Source of the DNA: Allobacillus halotolerans
GTDB taxonomy: Bacteria > Bacillota > Bacilli > Bacillales > Alkalibacillaceae
Reading direction: 5' to 3'
NCBI RefSeq assembly: GCF_018967645.1
Contig: NZ_JAHLZF010000012.1
Coordinates: 30,473 to 94,472 of the forward strand
Length of the DNA stretch: 64,000 nucleotides
The number at the start of each line of letters is the position of its first letter. Positions within the stretch are counted from its first letter, which is position 1. The notes beneath the pieces are model-generated. The model saw nothing but the letters and a program-made list of their open reading frames with translations. It made no database searches and had not been told where the DNA came from. Both the position numbers and the translations under genes were made by a program. Of the stretch, positions 29,831 to 38,926 are shown piece by piece.

Positions 29831-32536
29831 TTGGTAAAAAGAAAGAAGCAGCTACCACTACCTTTATATGATGAAGTAAGAGAATTAAATGAAAGTTTAT
29901 TTAATGATGAAGGTGAGTGGGAAACCCCAGATTACATCAGACAAAACATGGTACATTCATATAGATATTATCAAGATGCAGCTTTGCGTTTTTTTCATTA
30001 TTCACAAGCAGCGAATGAGTTTCGATTTCGGAATGTGAATCATGTATTATTCAACATGGCAACTGGAAGTGGTAAAACGGATTTAATGGCAGGCCTAATT
30101 TTATATCTTTATCAAGATTGGGGGTATCAGAACTTCTTATTCTTGGTAAACACAAACGGTGTACTAAATAAAACAATCGATAACCTAACTAACACCGGAT
30201 CGGATAAATACTTATATTCACGACAAATTGAGATTGACGGAGAGCGAATTGAAATTAGGCAAGTTGACTCTTTTCCAAAAACTCAAAGTAAAAATACAAT
30301 CTACCTAAAGCTGGCAACCGTTCAACGCGTTGCTGCAGATATTTATACACAAAAAGAAAATGCAATGGGAGAAGAAGATTATGCAAGGAATAAAGTCGTT
30401 ATTTTAGGAGACGAAGCACATCATTACTCTGCTTCAACCAAATCAGAAAAAGAAACAGAACAATCCTGGGAGAAAGCAATCTCAACGATTTTAAATGCGA
30501 ATAAAGACAATCGTTTACTTGAATTTACCGCTACAATTGACCTGGAAAATAAGAATGTTTATGAAAAATACAAAGATAAAGTGTTGTATCGCTATGCTCT
30601 CGACCGCTTCATCCAAGACAAATATTCTAAGAATGTAAAGCGAATTCAGTCGAGTAATACAGACGTTGATAACATGATGAACGCCGTTTTATTAAGTGAA
30701 TATAGAAGGCGATATGCATTAGAAAACCATGGGGCATATATTAAACCTGTTATTATGTTTAAATCTCAGCGAATTAATGCCTCTAATGAAGCCCACGAAC
30801 AATTCAGTGAGTTGATTGATACATTAACCGTTGAATCTTTAAAAGCATTTCTTAACAGACAAGCACAAATCACTTCCGAAGATGATAGTGAAACATTAGC
30901 GTTGGCACATGAGTATTACCGTGACAATGAGAATTACTTAAGTGAAATAGTCAGAGATATAAAGAGAGAGCTTGCTCCAAACCGAGTTATTAATGCCAAT
31001 GACACAAGTCAATCGGGTATCTTAGAAAAAGGTCACTATGAAGCTTTAAATAGCTTAGAAAGTCCAATGAATTTATATCGAGTCATCTTTGCAGTTGCTA
31101 GGCTCACCGAGGGATGGGATGTATTAAACCTCTTTGACATTGTTCGTTTAAGTGATGACCCGAAAGTAAAAGGAACGAAAGCAACAACTATGTCAGAAGC
31201 ACAATTAATTGGACGTGGTGCAAGGTATTACCCTTTTTTACTAGATGGTGAACGTTCATATACACGCAGGTTTAATGATGATAGTAAAGATAGCTTGATC
31301 TTAGAAACGATTCACTATCATACAATCAATGAACCTCAATACTTGAAGAACTTAGTAAGTGCTTTAGACGAAATGAATTTACCGACTGGTGAAGATAAAA
31401 AGAATCCGTTAATTGATGTTAAGGTGAAGCCTAATTTCAAACGGACAGATGTATGGAAATACGGCAAAATTTATTACAATGAAACCGTTGAAGTAACGGA
31501 TAACTACTACGATTCATTAGAGAAATATGGTATTGATAGCAAAAACGATGTTGTCATTCCATATATATCTGCATTAAAAGAAGTGAGCTATAAAGATACG
31601 AAAGTGCAAGAAGACTATACAAACGCTTATAACGTCGCGGTTACATTTGATAAGCGTTATCTCATCAAAATTATGAATCGTTTGTCGTTCTATCATTTTT
31701 CTAACTTGAAAAAGTATATTCCGCTACTAAGTTCGAGAGAAGAGTTTTTAGAAGAGAAATGGTTAAATATTTATAATCGAACAATCTATGTTACGATTCC
31801 AAGAACAATGGATAGCAGTGTACTAACGGCTACCGAAAAACTAAATATTCTAGAGCGGTACTTTTCTTATGTCGCAAAACAAATAAAATCAGGTTACAGT
31901 AAACAACGAGGAACGGGTAAATTTATCGGTTATCCAATCAAGGATTATATTGCAAACTACCGTAAACGTGTACCAAATTATGACACGGGTAAAGCATTTA
32001 TGCAGGATAGTCCGCAGACAGTGGATCGTTATGAAATAAAAGAAGACTACTTTGTTTATGATTCTGCGATTATTAACTTAACCGAAAAGCAATTAATCGA
32101 TCGAATTGCAGAAAGAGTTGCAGAGTTAAAAGAGGAATACTCTGATGTGTATCTAATACGCATGGATGAAAATATGCATCGTGAGTCAGCAAAAAATAAT
32201 AAATTAAAATTGCATCAGTTTGGTAGTGGACACGATGAAGTGAATTTGGCAGGATTCCAACCTGACTTTATTCTTTATCTACAAAACAGTGATTATTTCA
32301 TTCAGATATTTATCGAGCCAAAAGGACGAAATATGGAAGAAGAACAGTGGAAAGAAGATTTATTAACTTATATTAATGAACACGAAGCGGAGATTATGTT
32401 TGAAGATGTAATAGAAGATGTAAAGATAAAAGGGGTTAAATTCTATACGATGAATGACGGCAGAGGAACGATTAGGCAAATTGGTGAAATTGCACTAGGA
32501 AGAGATTTTAAAGGGTTGAGTGTAAATCATTTATAG
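29831..32536 (+). CDS. Type III restriction enzyme subunit (Res)
   Basis: Res is the ATP-dependent helicase-like nuclease that cuts DNA with head-to-head unmodified sites, in complex with Mod. The 901 residues contain Walker A ATGSGKT (about residues 77-83), the DEAH box (194-197), motif V RLTEGWDV, motif VI QLIGRGARYYPF, and a C-terminal PD-(D/E)xK nuclease with Pro811-Asp812 and Glu829-Pro-Lys831 (FQPDFILYL, IEPKG). All expected motifs are present, so it looks functional. Start TTG at 29831 with GGGAG upstream. Confidence 0.94.
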   Translation: MVKRKKQLPLPLYDEVRELNESLFNDEGEWETPDYIRQNMVHSYRYYQDAALRFFHYSQAANEFRFRNVNHVLFNMATGSGKTDLMAGLILYLYQDWGYQNFLFLVNTNGVLNKTIDNLTNTGSDKYLYSRQIEIDGERIEIRQVDSFPKTQSKNTIYLKLATVQRVAADIYTQKENAMGEEDYARNKVVILGDEAHHYSASTKSEKETEQSWEKAISTILNANKDNRLLEFTATIDLENKNVYEKYKDKVLYRYALDRFIQDKYSKNVKRIQSSNTDVDNMMNAVLLSEYRRRYALENHGAYIKPVIMFKSQRINASNEAHEQFSELIDTLTVESLKAFLNRQAQITSEDDSETLALAHEYYRDNENYLSEIVRDIKRELAPNRVINANDTSQSGILEKGHYEALNSLESPMNLYRVIFAVARLTEGWDVLNLFDIVRLSDDPKVKGTKATTMSEAQLIGRGARYYPFLLDGERSYTRRFNDDSKDSLILETIHYHTINEPQYLKNLVSALDEMNLPTGEDKKNPLIDVKVKPNFKRTDVWKYGKIYYNETVEVTDNYYDSLEKYGIDSKNDVVIPYISALKEVSYKDTKVQEDYTNAYNVAVTFDKRYLIKIMNRLSFYHFSNLKKYIPLLSSREEFLEEKWLNIYNRTIYVTIPRTMDSSVLTATEKLNILERYFSYVAKQIKSGYSKQRGTGKFIGYPIKDYIANYRKRVPNYDTGKAFMQDSPQTVDRYEIKEDYFVYDSAIINLTEKQLIDRIAERVAELKEEYSDVYLIRMDENMHRESAKNNKLKLHQFGSGHDEVNLAGFQPDFILYLQNSDYFIQIFIEPKGRNMEEEQWKEDLLTYINEHEAEIMFEDVIEDVKIKGVKFYTMNDGRGTIRQIGEIALGRDFKGLSVNHL

Positions 32537-32674
32537 ATTAAATCGCCAAGAATTATTTGCTCACCTTATTTAATCCAATCAATTTAGATCATAAAATCCT
32601 TTTATGGTCACTGCGGATATTGTATACACCTTCAAGCTTATTGCCTTTGTGAATGTTATTACAATTAAACAGAG

Positions 32675-32704
32675 CTCCCAGTCATAGAGACTTGGGAGTT
32701 TTTT
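32675..32704 (+). terminator. Terminator after res (repeat copy 2)
   Basis: CTCCCAGTC (32675-32683) pairs with GACTTGGGAG (32689-32698, one bulged T), followed by six T. It matches the rpsI terminator at 28 of 30 bases. A group II intron 5' end begins two bases after the T tract. Confidence 0.9.
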
Positions 32705-32705
32705 G

Positions 32706-32905
32706 GTTTGCCCGGCATGGGTGAATTCAAACGGGTGAAAGGCCCGAGTGCGACCTGGTAGCGGTAAGCACATAGTCAAGTGCAAGGGTGTCCACGGTGA
32801 CGTGGAATCTGAAGGAAGCCTTCGACAAACCTCTGGTCTGACGAACAGAAACCATATAAGAGGCAGCGTGTGAGGATAAGACTGCAAAAGAAGTCGAAGT
32901 CCAAT
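32706..32905 (+). mobile_element. Group IIC intron, truncated 5' fragment
   Basis: The sequence starts GTTTGCCCGGCATGGGTG, close to the GTGTGCCCGGCATGGGTG start of class C introns such as that of Oceanobacillus iheyensis (recalled). It continues through domain I landmarks: ACGGGTGAAAG, GCAAGGGTGTCCACGGTGAC, GTGGAATCTGAAGGAAGC, CTCTGGTCTGACGAACAG and GTCGAAGTCC. The rest of domain I, the reverse transcriptase ORF and domains V-VI are missing; the fragment stops at the IS21-family end at 32906. Location directly behind an intrinsic terminator is the hallmark target of group IIC introns. The fragment cannot splice or move by itself. Confidence 0.88.
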
Positions 32906-32941
32906 TGTAACCGTCAAGTAGAAATGAACACTTTCTGCTCA

Positions 32942-33709
32942 TTAATTTTGAACACTTTTTTCTTGAAACAAAGATTGCCTATATTTAATTCGATGACTAG
33001 ATCCATTTAAATGAATTATTTCTGAACGATGGAGGAGGCGATCTAAGATCGCCGTTGTTATCCCTTGGTCACCAAGTAGCTCTCCCCATTCTTCAGGACC
33101 TTTATTAGACGTTAATATGATCGAACTACGTTCGTATAGGTGATTGATTAAATGAAAGAATAAGTTTGCCTCATGCTGATCCATGGCCATATACATCAGA
33201 TCATCGATAATAATCAAATCAGCTTCTCGAATTCTCTTCAATTTGAGTTGTGATTTCCGTAGGTAATCTTCCGATTTCAAAATGGAAACCAAATCACCCA
33301 TTGTAATGAATGAAACACGTTGTCCCTTATGAATAGCTTCTAAGCCCAATCCAATCGCTAAATGCGTTTTACCAACCCCAGGAGGACCTAGAAAAATTAG
33401 ATTAAATGCTTCATCTAGCCAATTTAATTCTTTCAATTGCTTAAGTTGTCTTTCACTTAAAGATGGTAGTTCTTTAATGTCAAATTCATCTATGTTTTTT
33501 TGAAACGGAAATGCTGCCCATTTTAAATGCTTTTCTATCATTTTCTCCTCTCGACGCTGCTCTTCGAATGTAAGCATTTCCCTTAGGAATTCCTGATAGG
33601 TCCAAGAATGTAATTCTGCCTTTCTTAGTAAAGATGGTAATTCTTTTGATGTCTCAACTATTCTTAAGTTTTTAAGTTGCTGTTGTAAACCTTCTACTGA
33701 GTTCCCCAT
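32942..33709 (-). CDS. istB: IS21-family transposition helper ATPase IstB
   Basis: AAA+ ATPase that assists the IstA transposase and target selection. The 255-residue product has Walker A GPPGVGKT (residues 108-115), Walker B LIIIDD and a sensor-like ILTSNK. I chose the ATG at 33709 (MGNSVEGLQQQ) because GGGAGGTG, lying in the end of istA, precedes it at good spacing. A start at 33742 would overlap istA. It reads intact. Confidence 0.94.
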   Translation of the reverse strand: MGNSVEGLQQQLKNLRIVETSKELPSLLRKAELHSWTYQEFLREMLTFEEQRREEKMIEKHLKWAAFPFQKNIDEFDIKELPSLSERQLKQLKELNWLDEAFNLIFLGPPGVGKTHLAIGLGLEAIHKGQRVSFITMGDLVSILKSEDYLRKSQLKLKRIREADLIIIDDLMYMAMDQHEANLFFHLINHLYERSSIILTSNKGPEEWGELLGDQGITTAILDRLLHRSEIIHLNGSSHRIKYRQSLFQEKSVQN

Positions 33710-33710
33710 C

Positions 33711-35279
33711 TCAGACACCTCCCAAGATCTTAAGGTAGCCATCTAATTCTCTTGTCGATGCAGTTACCCTCATTTTTTCTAGAGGAAGTCCTTTTACTGG
33801 TATGTCAGTAGACGAGGGAAATGTTTTATCTTTCTTTATTTTTTCAAAATGCTCAGCTAAATCACGTAAATCATTTGCACTCCACAGTTTTTGCTCAATA
33901 CATTTATCTAAAGCTTGCTGAATAAAAGGTTTATAGTCATTCGCTGCTTTTTTGATAAGTTGTAATTGATCTCGAATATACCTGGGATAGCGTAAATGAA
34001 TTTCCTCAAGGAATACACCAATCTTTTCGCTGTCCTCAAAAACTTCTATTACGGTATACATATATGCTTGTATCCCTTTGGTTTTATCTCTGGAGTGGTC
34101 TGTATTTTTTATTAGCTGACCTATTCCATGGGATAATGGATGAGTTGCTAATGGTTCACCTCCGGGCTCCTTAGTGATTATTAATTCATTTTGATCAATG
34201 GATACGTAGACTTTGTTTTCACTATGTGGTTTATATGTTCCTAGTGGTAAAGAATAACGATTCGACTTGTATTTAATAATATTGTCCTTATGGACCGTTC
34301 TTGATATACTTGAGTTAGAATTACTCTCGAAAGAGAGAATGGATGAGACTTTTCGTAAGTGTGGCTTTTCGACGGCAAACACTTCGACAGGTCTCTTTTT
34401 TATTGTGTTATGAACTTGGTAATTTCCTTTTCTATCAAGCCAAGCTAAACACTGTTCATTCCACGTTTCTAATTGATAAAAGATTCGGTTTTTCGCAAAG
34501 TTTCTTTTGATGAATTTAACGACATTCTCAACTTTCCCTTTGGATTCAGGATCAGCTGCTCTGCATAAATAGACTGAAAAACCTCTCTCTTGCTTATAAG
34601 CCTGAAATTCCTCGGTATATATGATATCTCCTCCATTTTCACTGACGGTCATCAATTTATCTTGGTCATAAACAATTTCTTCTGTTACACCTCCATAATA
34701 TTCAAATGCATTTTCATGACATCGTATGACGTCTCGAGTAGTGAAGGGATGCTCCTGCCACTCTGAGTATTTATATCTTGAGTGAGACAAGACAAAGGCA
34801 ATTGTGTATAACTTTTTCCATCTTTTATCCACTGTTTGTACTTTCATTTCACCAAAATCAACTTGCATTTGTTTTCCTTTTGGCAATTCTTCTATTGCTT
34901 CATAACTTCGATAGGTCAATGTTTTAGGTATGTGATACTGTTCTCGCAGTTCCCGGAAATAAGTGCGGACTGTGCTGTCACCTACATCTTTAAAAGAACA
35001 TCGTTCTTCTAACCAATCCTGGATTTGTGAAGCCGAAAGATCTGGATGTTCTTTCAGCCAAGAAAGAATATGTTCACGATAGGGATCCAGCTTCCTTTTT
35101 CTTGTTTTCAATAGCTCTACCCACTCAAAAGCCTCATGTAGTTCTTTTTCAAGATACTCATAGACAGTTGTTCTTGATAAACTACATTTTCTTGCGATCT
35201 CAGCCACCTTGAAACCCTGCATCTTTAATTGATGTACCTTTAGAATCATTTCTAACTTCAACACCTTCTTATCCCCCAA
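33711..35279 (-). CDS. istA: IS21-family transposase IstA
   Basis: DDE recombinase that cuts and joins the element ends. The 522 residues have an N-terminal helix-turn-helix (GFKVAEIARKCSLSRTTVYEY, about 22-42), an rve integrase core with Asp141 (QVDFGE), Asp205 or Asp207 (YDQDK) and Glu251 (SKGKVENVV), and a C-terminal beta domain. No frameshift is visible. It is followed by istB in the same direction with its stop next to the istB start. Confidence 0.95.
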   Translation of the reverse strand: MGDKKVLKLEMILKVHQLKMQGFKVAEIARKCSLSRTTVYEYLEKELHEAFEWVELLKTRKRKLDPYREHILSWLKEHPDLSASQIQDWLEERCSFKDVGDSTVRTYFRELREQYHIPKTLTYRSYEAIEELPKGKQMQVDFGEMKVQTVDKRWKKLYTIAFVLSHSRYKYSEWQEHPFTTRDVIRCHENAFEYYGGVTEEIVYDQDKLMTVSENGGDIIYTEEFQAYKQERGFSVYLCRAADPESKGKVENVVKFIKRNFAKNRIFYQLETWNEQCLAWLDRKGNYQVHNTIKKRPVEVFAVEKPHLRKVSSILSFESNSNSSISRTVHKDNIIKYKSNRYSLPLGTYKPHSENKVYVSIDQNELIITKEPGGEPLATHPLSHGIGQLIKNTDHSRDKTKGIQAYMYTVIEVFEDSEKIGVFLEEIHLRYPRYIRDQLQLIKKAANDYKPFIQQALDKCIEQKLWSANDLRDLAEHFEKIKKDKTFPSSTDIPVKGLPLEKMRVTASTRELDGYLKILGGV

Positions 35280-35387
35280 ACTAACTATTTATTCATGCCT
35301 CTTTAGTTTAGCTGAGTTTGGGTTTATTTGATAGAAAGTGTTCATTTTTATCAAGCAGAAACTGTTCAATTTAGTTTAGCAGTTACA

Positions 35388-35593
35388 ACTTCTCAATAGC
35401 ATTACACATCATTTTTGGTTTAATTTTACTTTGGTACAGTTTATTAGCGTCTTTTTTATATTTTATAACTGATTATATTTTAAGGAAGAGGAATATTCAT
35501 AAATGGAATAATGCTCTTAAGAGCCTGGGCATCCCCATTTTAGTCTGGATTGTATTTATGGGGAGCGTATATATTATAGAGACGTTCAGGTGA
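35388..35593 (+). pseudogene. 3' remnant of a membrane protein gene cut by the IS
   Basis: One frame is open from inside the IS end to TGA at 35591-35593. It encodes about 66 residues with two hydrophobic segments (ending IPILVWIVFMGSVYIIETFR) separated by a basic loop (ILRKRNIHKWNNALKS). There is no start codon context; the 5' part was apparently removed by the IS or an associated deletion. The family is not recognised. The region 35594-35708 holds only a hairpin. Confidence 0.6.
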
Positions 35594-35596
35594 ACG

Positions 35597-35630
35597 CTTA
35601 TTCAAGAAAAGGGCGCAATTCTTGAATAAG
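35597..35630. repeat. Perfect 12-bp inverted repeat
   Basis: CTTATTCAAGAA (35597-35608) and TTCTTGAATAAG (35619-35630) are perfect complements around a 10-base loop. There is no T tract on the plus strand, so it is a weak terminator candidate; it could also be a dispersed Bacillaceae repeat. Confidence 0.7.
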
Positions 35631-35708
35631 AAGGCACCCTTCAGTATAAAGCTATTTAATTGAATAAAGGACTCTAGATTTTCTAAAGGCAATGCTTATC
35701 AAAATCAA

Positions 35709-35924
35709 TTATTTATTTTCATTTTCTTCGATATACTCCATTAAATCACCCGGCTGGCAATCCAGAGCTTTACAAAGTGCATCAAGTGTTGTAAAGCGGA
35801 TTGCCTTTCCTTTTTCATTTTTAAGTATAGATAAGTTTGCTGGTGTGATTCCTACTAATTCAGAAAGTTTATTTAATGACATTTTACGCTCAGCCATCAT
35901 AACATCAAGTTTAATCCTTATCAT
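35709..35924 (-). CDS. Xre/Cro-type DNA-binding regulator (YozG-like)
   Basis: The 71-residue protein is a single helix-turn-helix domain (MSLNKLSELVGITPANLSIL recognition region, then LDALCKALDCQPGDLMEY), typical of the small Cro/CI family regulators that sit beside DUF2975 membrane proteins in Bacillus (yozG-yoaS there). It lies 27 bases after the DUF2975 gene in the same direction. Likely regulates this pair; a palindrome ATTGATTATCAAT at 36637-36649 upstream of the pair is a possible operator. Confidence 0.88.
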   Translation of the reverse strand: MIRIKLDVMMAERKMSLNKLSELVGITPANLSILKNEKGKAIRFTTLDALCKALDCQPGDLMEYIEENENK

Positions 35925-35951
35925 TATTATTCGCCCACTTCATCTTCATCT

Positions 35952-36524
35952 TCATATTGTTTTCCTATTTTCTTCTACTGCATTGACAGCCGTTCTCAAA
36001 GCTAATGCAATAATAATAAGTACTATTCCGCCGGCAATCATATCTATATAGGAAAGATTCGAAAAGGATACGTGTGCGTTAGTGATAGATAAAGCACTTA
36101 AAACCTTGGAAAGTATAAGATTACTCGTATAAGTAGAAGCAGTTCCTAAAATACCGATGGACAGGCCCAATTTAAACAAAACAGATACATTTTCATACAT
36201 AAAGAGACTATATGTATGAATGTTTTTTAAAAGTTTATACATAAACCAGAAAAACAGGAGTGCGGTTAATCCTGTAGTCAGCTCATTCACAAAATAAAGG
36301 ATTAAAAATTGCCCTTCCTCATAAATTGCCGGTTGTTGACGAAAATCAATCGTAAAGTAAGCAAATACCGGTTCTAAAGGACCAAACGAATCGGCGAAAC
36401 CGCTGGCAGGTATAAATAAACGAGACAAACCCTCCATCAACATAAAGATCATTAAAAGCATCATTAAATAAAAGCCAATTAAAGATATGAGTGAACCTAT
36501 TTTAAATATAATTTTTGATTTCAT
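35952..36524 (-). CDS. DUF2975 membrane protein (YoaS-like)
   Basis: The 190-residue product has four hydrophobic segments (around residues 8-30, 85-105, 115-140 and 155-180) and the typical DUF2975 layout. The start at 36524 (MKSKIIFKIGSL) follows AAGGAG on the minus strand; an upstream codon at 36563 lacks a site. Function unknown. It is co-directional with the small Xre regulator downstream, the usual arrangement for this family. Confidence 0.85.
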   Translation of the reverse strand: MKSKIIFKIGSLISLIGFYLMMLLMIFMLMEGLSRLFIPASGFADSFGPLEPVFAYFTIDFRQQPAIYEEGQFLILYFVNELTTGLTALLFFWFMYKLLKNIHTYSLFMYENVSVLFKLGLSIGILGTASTYTSNLILSKVLSALSITNAHVSFSNLSYIDMIAGGIVLIIIALALRTAVNAVEENRKTI

Positions 36525-36785
36525 AATTTGTCTCCTTGCTTTCAACCATAAATTTATTTCCATTTATGTAATTACAAAATAATAATAATCCAATCATATC
36601 ATAATTTACCAATCAAATCATTTTCAATATTAATTTATTGATTATCAATAATAATATATTGTTATTGATGGATTTTTATGTTATGTTATTTGGTGTTGAC
36701 CAAGCAAATTGAGAGATTGTGAAAACTTATGATAAGAACATTGGAAAAAATTAATTAAGACAGGTAGTTACAGGAGCAGTGATTT

Positions 36786-37280
36786 ATGGATCAACAAATT
36801 GTTACACCCCAACAACAACTATCCAAAGTTGTAATTAGAGTATGGATTATTGGGGAGATTATTGCTAATTTCATTGGGCTCTTAGTTCTTGCAGCATTGT
36901 TTTTTTTGGATTACAAATTTTCATGGCCGGAATGGGCTGGGTGGATCATTTTGGTTGTCACTATTCTTTCTGTCGTTGGAACAATATGGTCTGTGTTTTT
37001 CGAGCCATCTTTGAAGTTTAATAGTTGGCGCTATGATGTCAATGAGGACTTTTTGCAATTGAAATATGGGATTTTCATCGAGAAACATGAACTTATTCCA
37101 ATGACAAAAATACAGTCAGTTGCAACAAATCAGGGACCAATTATGAGAAAGTACGGCCTTTATTCGGTTTCCATTACTACAATGGCGTCCTCTCACAAAA
37201 TCCCTGCACTATCTGAAAAAGTTGCAATTGAACTAAGAAGCCAAATTGCTTATTTTGCAAAAGTAAAGGAAGTGGAGTAA
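36786..37280 (+). CDS. PH-domain membrane protein (YdbS-like)
   Basis: The 164-residue product has two membrane helices (about residues 20-42 and 50-72) and a bacterial PH domain (bPH2) with the typical WRYDVNEDFLQLKYGIFIEK and LIPMTKIQSVATNQGPIMRKYGL motifs. In B. subtilis the homologous ydbS-ydbT pair is linked to resistance against some antimicrobial compounds (recalled). It overlaps the next gene by one base (TAATG). Start behind CAGGAG. Confidence 0.9.
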   Translation: MDQQIVTPQQQLSKVVIRVWIIGEIIANFIGLLVLAALFFLDYKFSWPEWAGWIILVVTILSVVGTIWSVFFEPSLKFNSWRYDVNEDFLQLKYGIFIEKHELIPMTKIQSVATNQGPIMRKYGLYSVSITTMASSHKIPALSEKVAIELRSQIAYFAKVKEVE

Positions 37281-38785
37281 TGGGACAGAAGAAACGATAT
37301 CACCCATTGAATATATTGTTCGACTTCTGGAGGCTCCTGAAAAATGCATTCTTCTTTGTATTGTTTCTTTTCATTATTAACTATGATTCCAGTTCAGCTT
37401 GGATTAATTATGGACGAATCATTTTTTGTTTGGCAGTCGTTTTAACTGTTTTTTCAATAATTTATAAATGGTTCACACAAAAATATTTGCTTGATGATGT
37501 TTCTTTTCATATGTACAAAGGGTTATTTAATAAATCGGAGCGGACCATTCCTTATACCAAGATTCACAATATCCAACGTAGGCAGACATTTATTCACAAG
37601 CTATTTGGATTGGCTTCTGTAGTTTTTGAAACAAGTATGACAGATACAGATGCTTCGATAAAATTTGGTGTCATTTCACAAAAAGAACTTAATGAACTGG
37701 AAGCAAGGATACACCAATCAGGCAGCACTAATCATGATGTAGTAGCCTATGAAGCAGTACCTGAGGCAGAAAAAGAGGAACAAGTAATATGTAACAGAAC
37801 GGTCCATTTTAGACCGACAAGAAAAGATACTATCAAAGCTTCTTTCACATCGCTCAGCTTTTTAGTACTTATTCCGATAATTGTTTCTGTGTCATCTGAG
37901 ATAGAGGATATATTTGATATAGAAGACAAGGCGAAAACATTTTTAATGTCTAACATCAATTCCTGGTGGATTATTTCATTGTTCATTGTTGCTTTGGTTA
38001 TCATGTCCGTTGCTTTTGGGGTTGTCCGGACATTTTTAAGGTATGGAAGATACGAAATTGCTTCTGATGATAAAACGATTTTTATTTCAAAAGGAATCCT
38101 GGAAGAATCAACTTTTACCATATCAAAGGATAAAGTTCAGGCTGTTGAAGTTACTCAATCACTGATAAAACGAATGCTCGGACTTGCTGAAGTAAAGTTG
38201 ATCAGTGCAGGAAGTGTTGGTGAAAGTGAAGATGAAACAAATTCACTTTATCCCTTTCTGCCTGTTCAGCGGGCATATGAGATGTTAGAGGAAGTGCTTC
38301 CAGATTATGAGGTAACACAGAAGATGTATCTTTTACCGGGAAAATCATTATGGGTTCGACTGTTAAGACCAAGCTGGCTCTGGATTATTGCAACTATTGC
38401 GCTATTCTTTTTCAGGCCCCAGGTATTCGATGTGAAACAAGCATGGTGGATCATTTCGGTTTTTTTATTTCTAATTATCTATATACATCGAATCCTCGAT
38501 TTTATAAACACGAGATATATGTTGAATGGCGGCTTTATACAGTTTAAAACAGGGAGTCTGCAAACAACAATGTTTGTTTCAAAACGAAAGAAAGTAATTG
38601 AAGTGGAAGTATCCCGCAGTAGATTGCAGAAACAATTGGGACTGTCAACCATCAATATGGTAAATCGCTCCAAACCAGTCCATCACACAATGATTAAAGA
38701 TGTACCAGAATTGATGGCAGATGCCTATCGTACATGGTATATCAAACGCACAGAAGATATTGAAATTGAAAAAACCAGTATTTAA
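37280..38785 (+). CDS. Multi-PH-domain membrane protein (YdbT-like)
   Basis: The 501-residue protein has paired membrane helices at about 15-60, 190-250 and 360-405, each pair followed by a bPH2 domain (RTIPYTKIHNIQRRQTFIHK, then STFTISKDKVQAVEVTQSLI, then VSKRKKVIEVEVSRSRLQK). This is the YdbT architecture. Coupled to the YdbS-like gene and probably forming one membrane complex. The pair sits inside the accessory region framed by the rpsI-terminator repeats. Confidence 0.9.
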   Translation: MGQKKRYHPLNILFDFWRLLKNAFFFVLFLFIINYDSSSAWINYGRIIFCLAVVLTVFSIIYKWFTQKYLLDDVSFHMYKGLFNKSERTIPYTKIHNIQRRQTFIHKLFGLASVVFETSMTDTDASIKFGVISQKELNELEARIHQSGSTNHDVVAYEAVPEAEKEEQVICNRTVHFRPTRKDTIKASFTSLSFLVLIPIIVSVSSEIEDIFDIEDKAKTFLMSNINSWWIISLFIVALVIMSVAFGVVRTFLRYGRYEIASDDKTIFISKGILEESTFTISKDKVQAVEVTQSLIKRMLGLAEVKLISAGSVGESEDETNSLYPFLPVQRAYEMLEEVLPDYEVTQKMYLLPGKSLWVRLLRPSWLWIIATIALFFFRPQVFDVKQAWWIISVFLFLIIYIHRILDFINTRYMLNGGFIQFKTGSLQTTMFVSKRKKVIEVEVSRSRLQKQLGLSTINMVNRSKPVHHTMIKDVPELMADAYRTWYIKRTEDIEIEKTSI

Positions 38786-38815
38786 ATAAACAATAAATGA
38801 AGGGGGCAAGTTATC

Positions 38816-38926
38816 ATGATTCATATATTAAAACGGGAATTCATTGATGCATTTAAAAGTGTACGCTCTATTTTGATTCTATTATTTTGTAGTGTTATTA
38901 ATGAGGGATGGACGGGAAATAGATAG
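38816..38926 (+). pseudogene. Truncated 5' end of an ABC-2 type permease gene
   Basis: Behind a strong AAGGGGG site, an ATG at 38816 opens 36 codons. The first 24 (MIHILKREFIDAFKSVRSIL, then ILLF) look like the N-terminus of ABC-2 permeases, with a basic amphipathic start followed by a membrane helix. The frame then runs into unrelated sequence and stops. So a permease gene once followed ydbT and was fused to foreign DNA at about 38888. Confidence 0.55.

Larger units (their letters stand above)
32906..35387 (-). mobile_element. IS21-family insertion sequence
   Basis: About 2.48 kb carrying istA and istB on the minus strand. The ends are TGTAAC (32906) and GTTACA (ending 35387), and both termini contain repeats of the GAACAGTTTCTGCT / GAACACTTTCTGCT type, as usual in IS21 elements. 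I see no obvious target duplication (flanks CCAAT and ACTTC), and the intron interrupted on the left does not resume on the right, so the right junction seems rearranged or the insertion was followed by a deletion. Confidence 0.9.

Noticed and set aside
32579..32942. Minus-strand frames of 71-112 codons
   Set aside because: They lie across the terminator and the group II intron fragment, which explain the sequence better.
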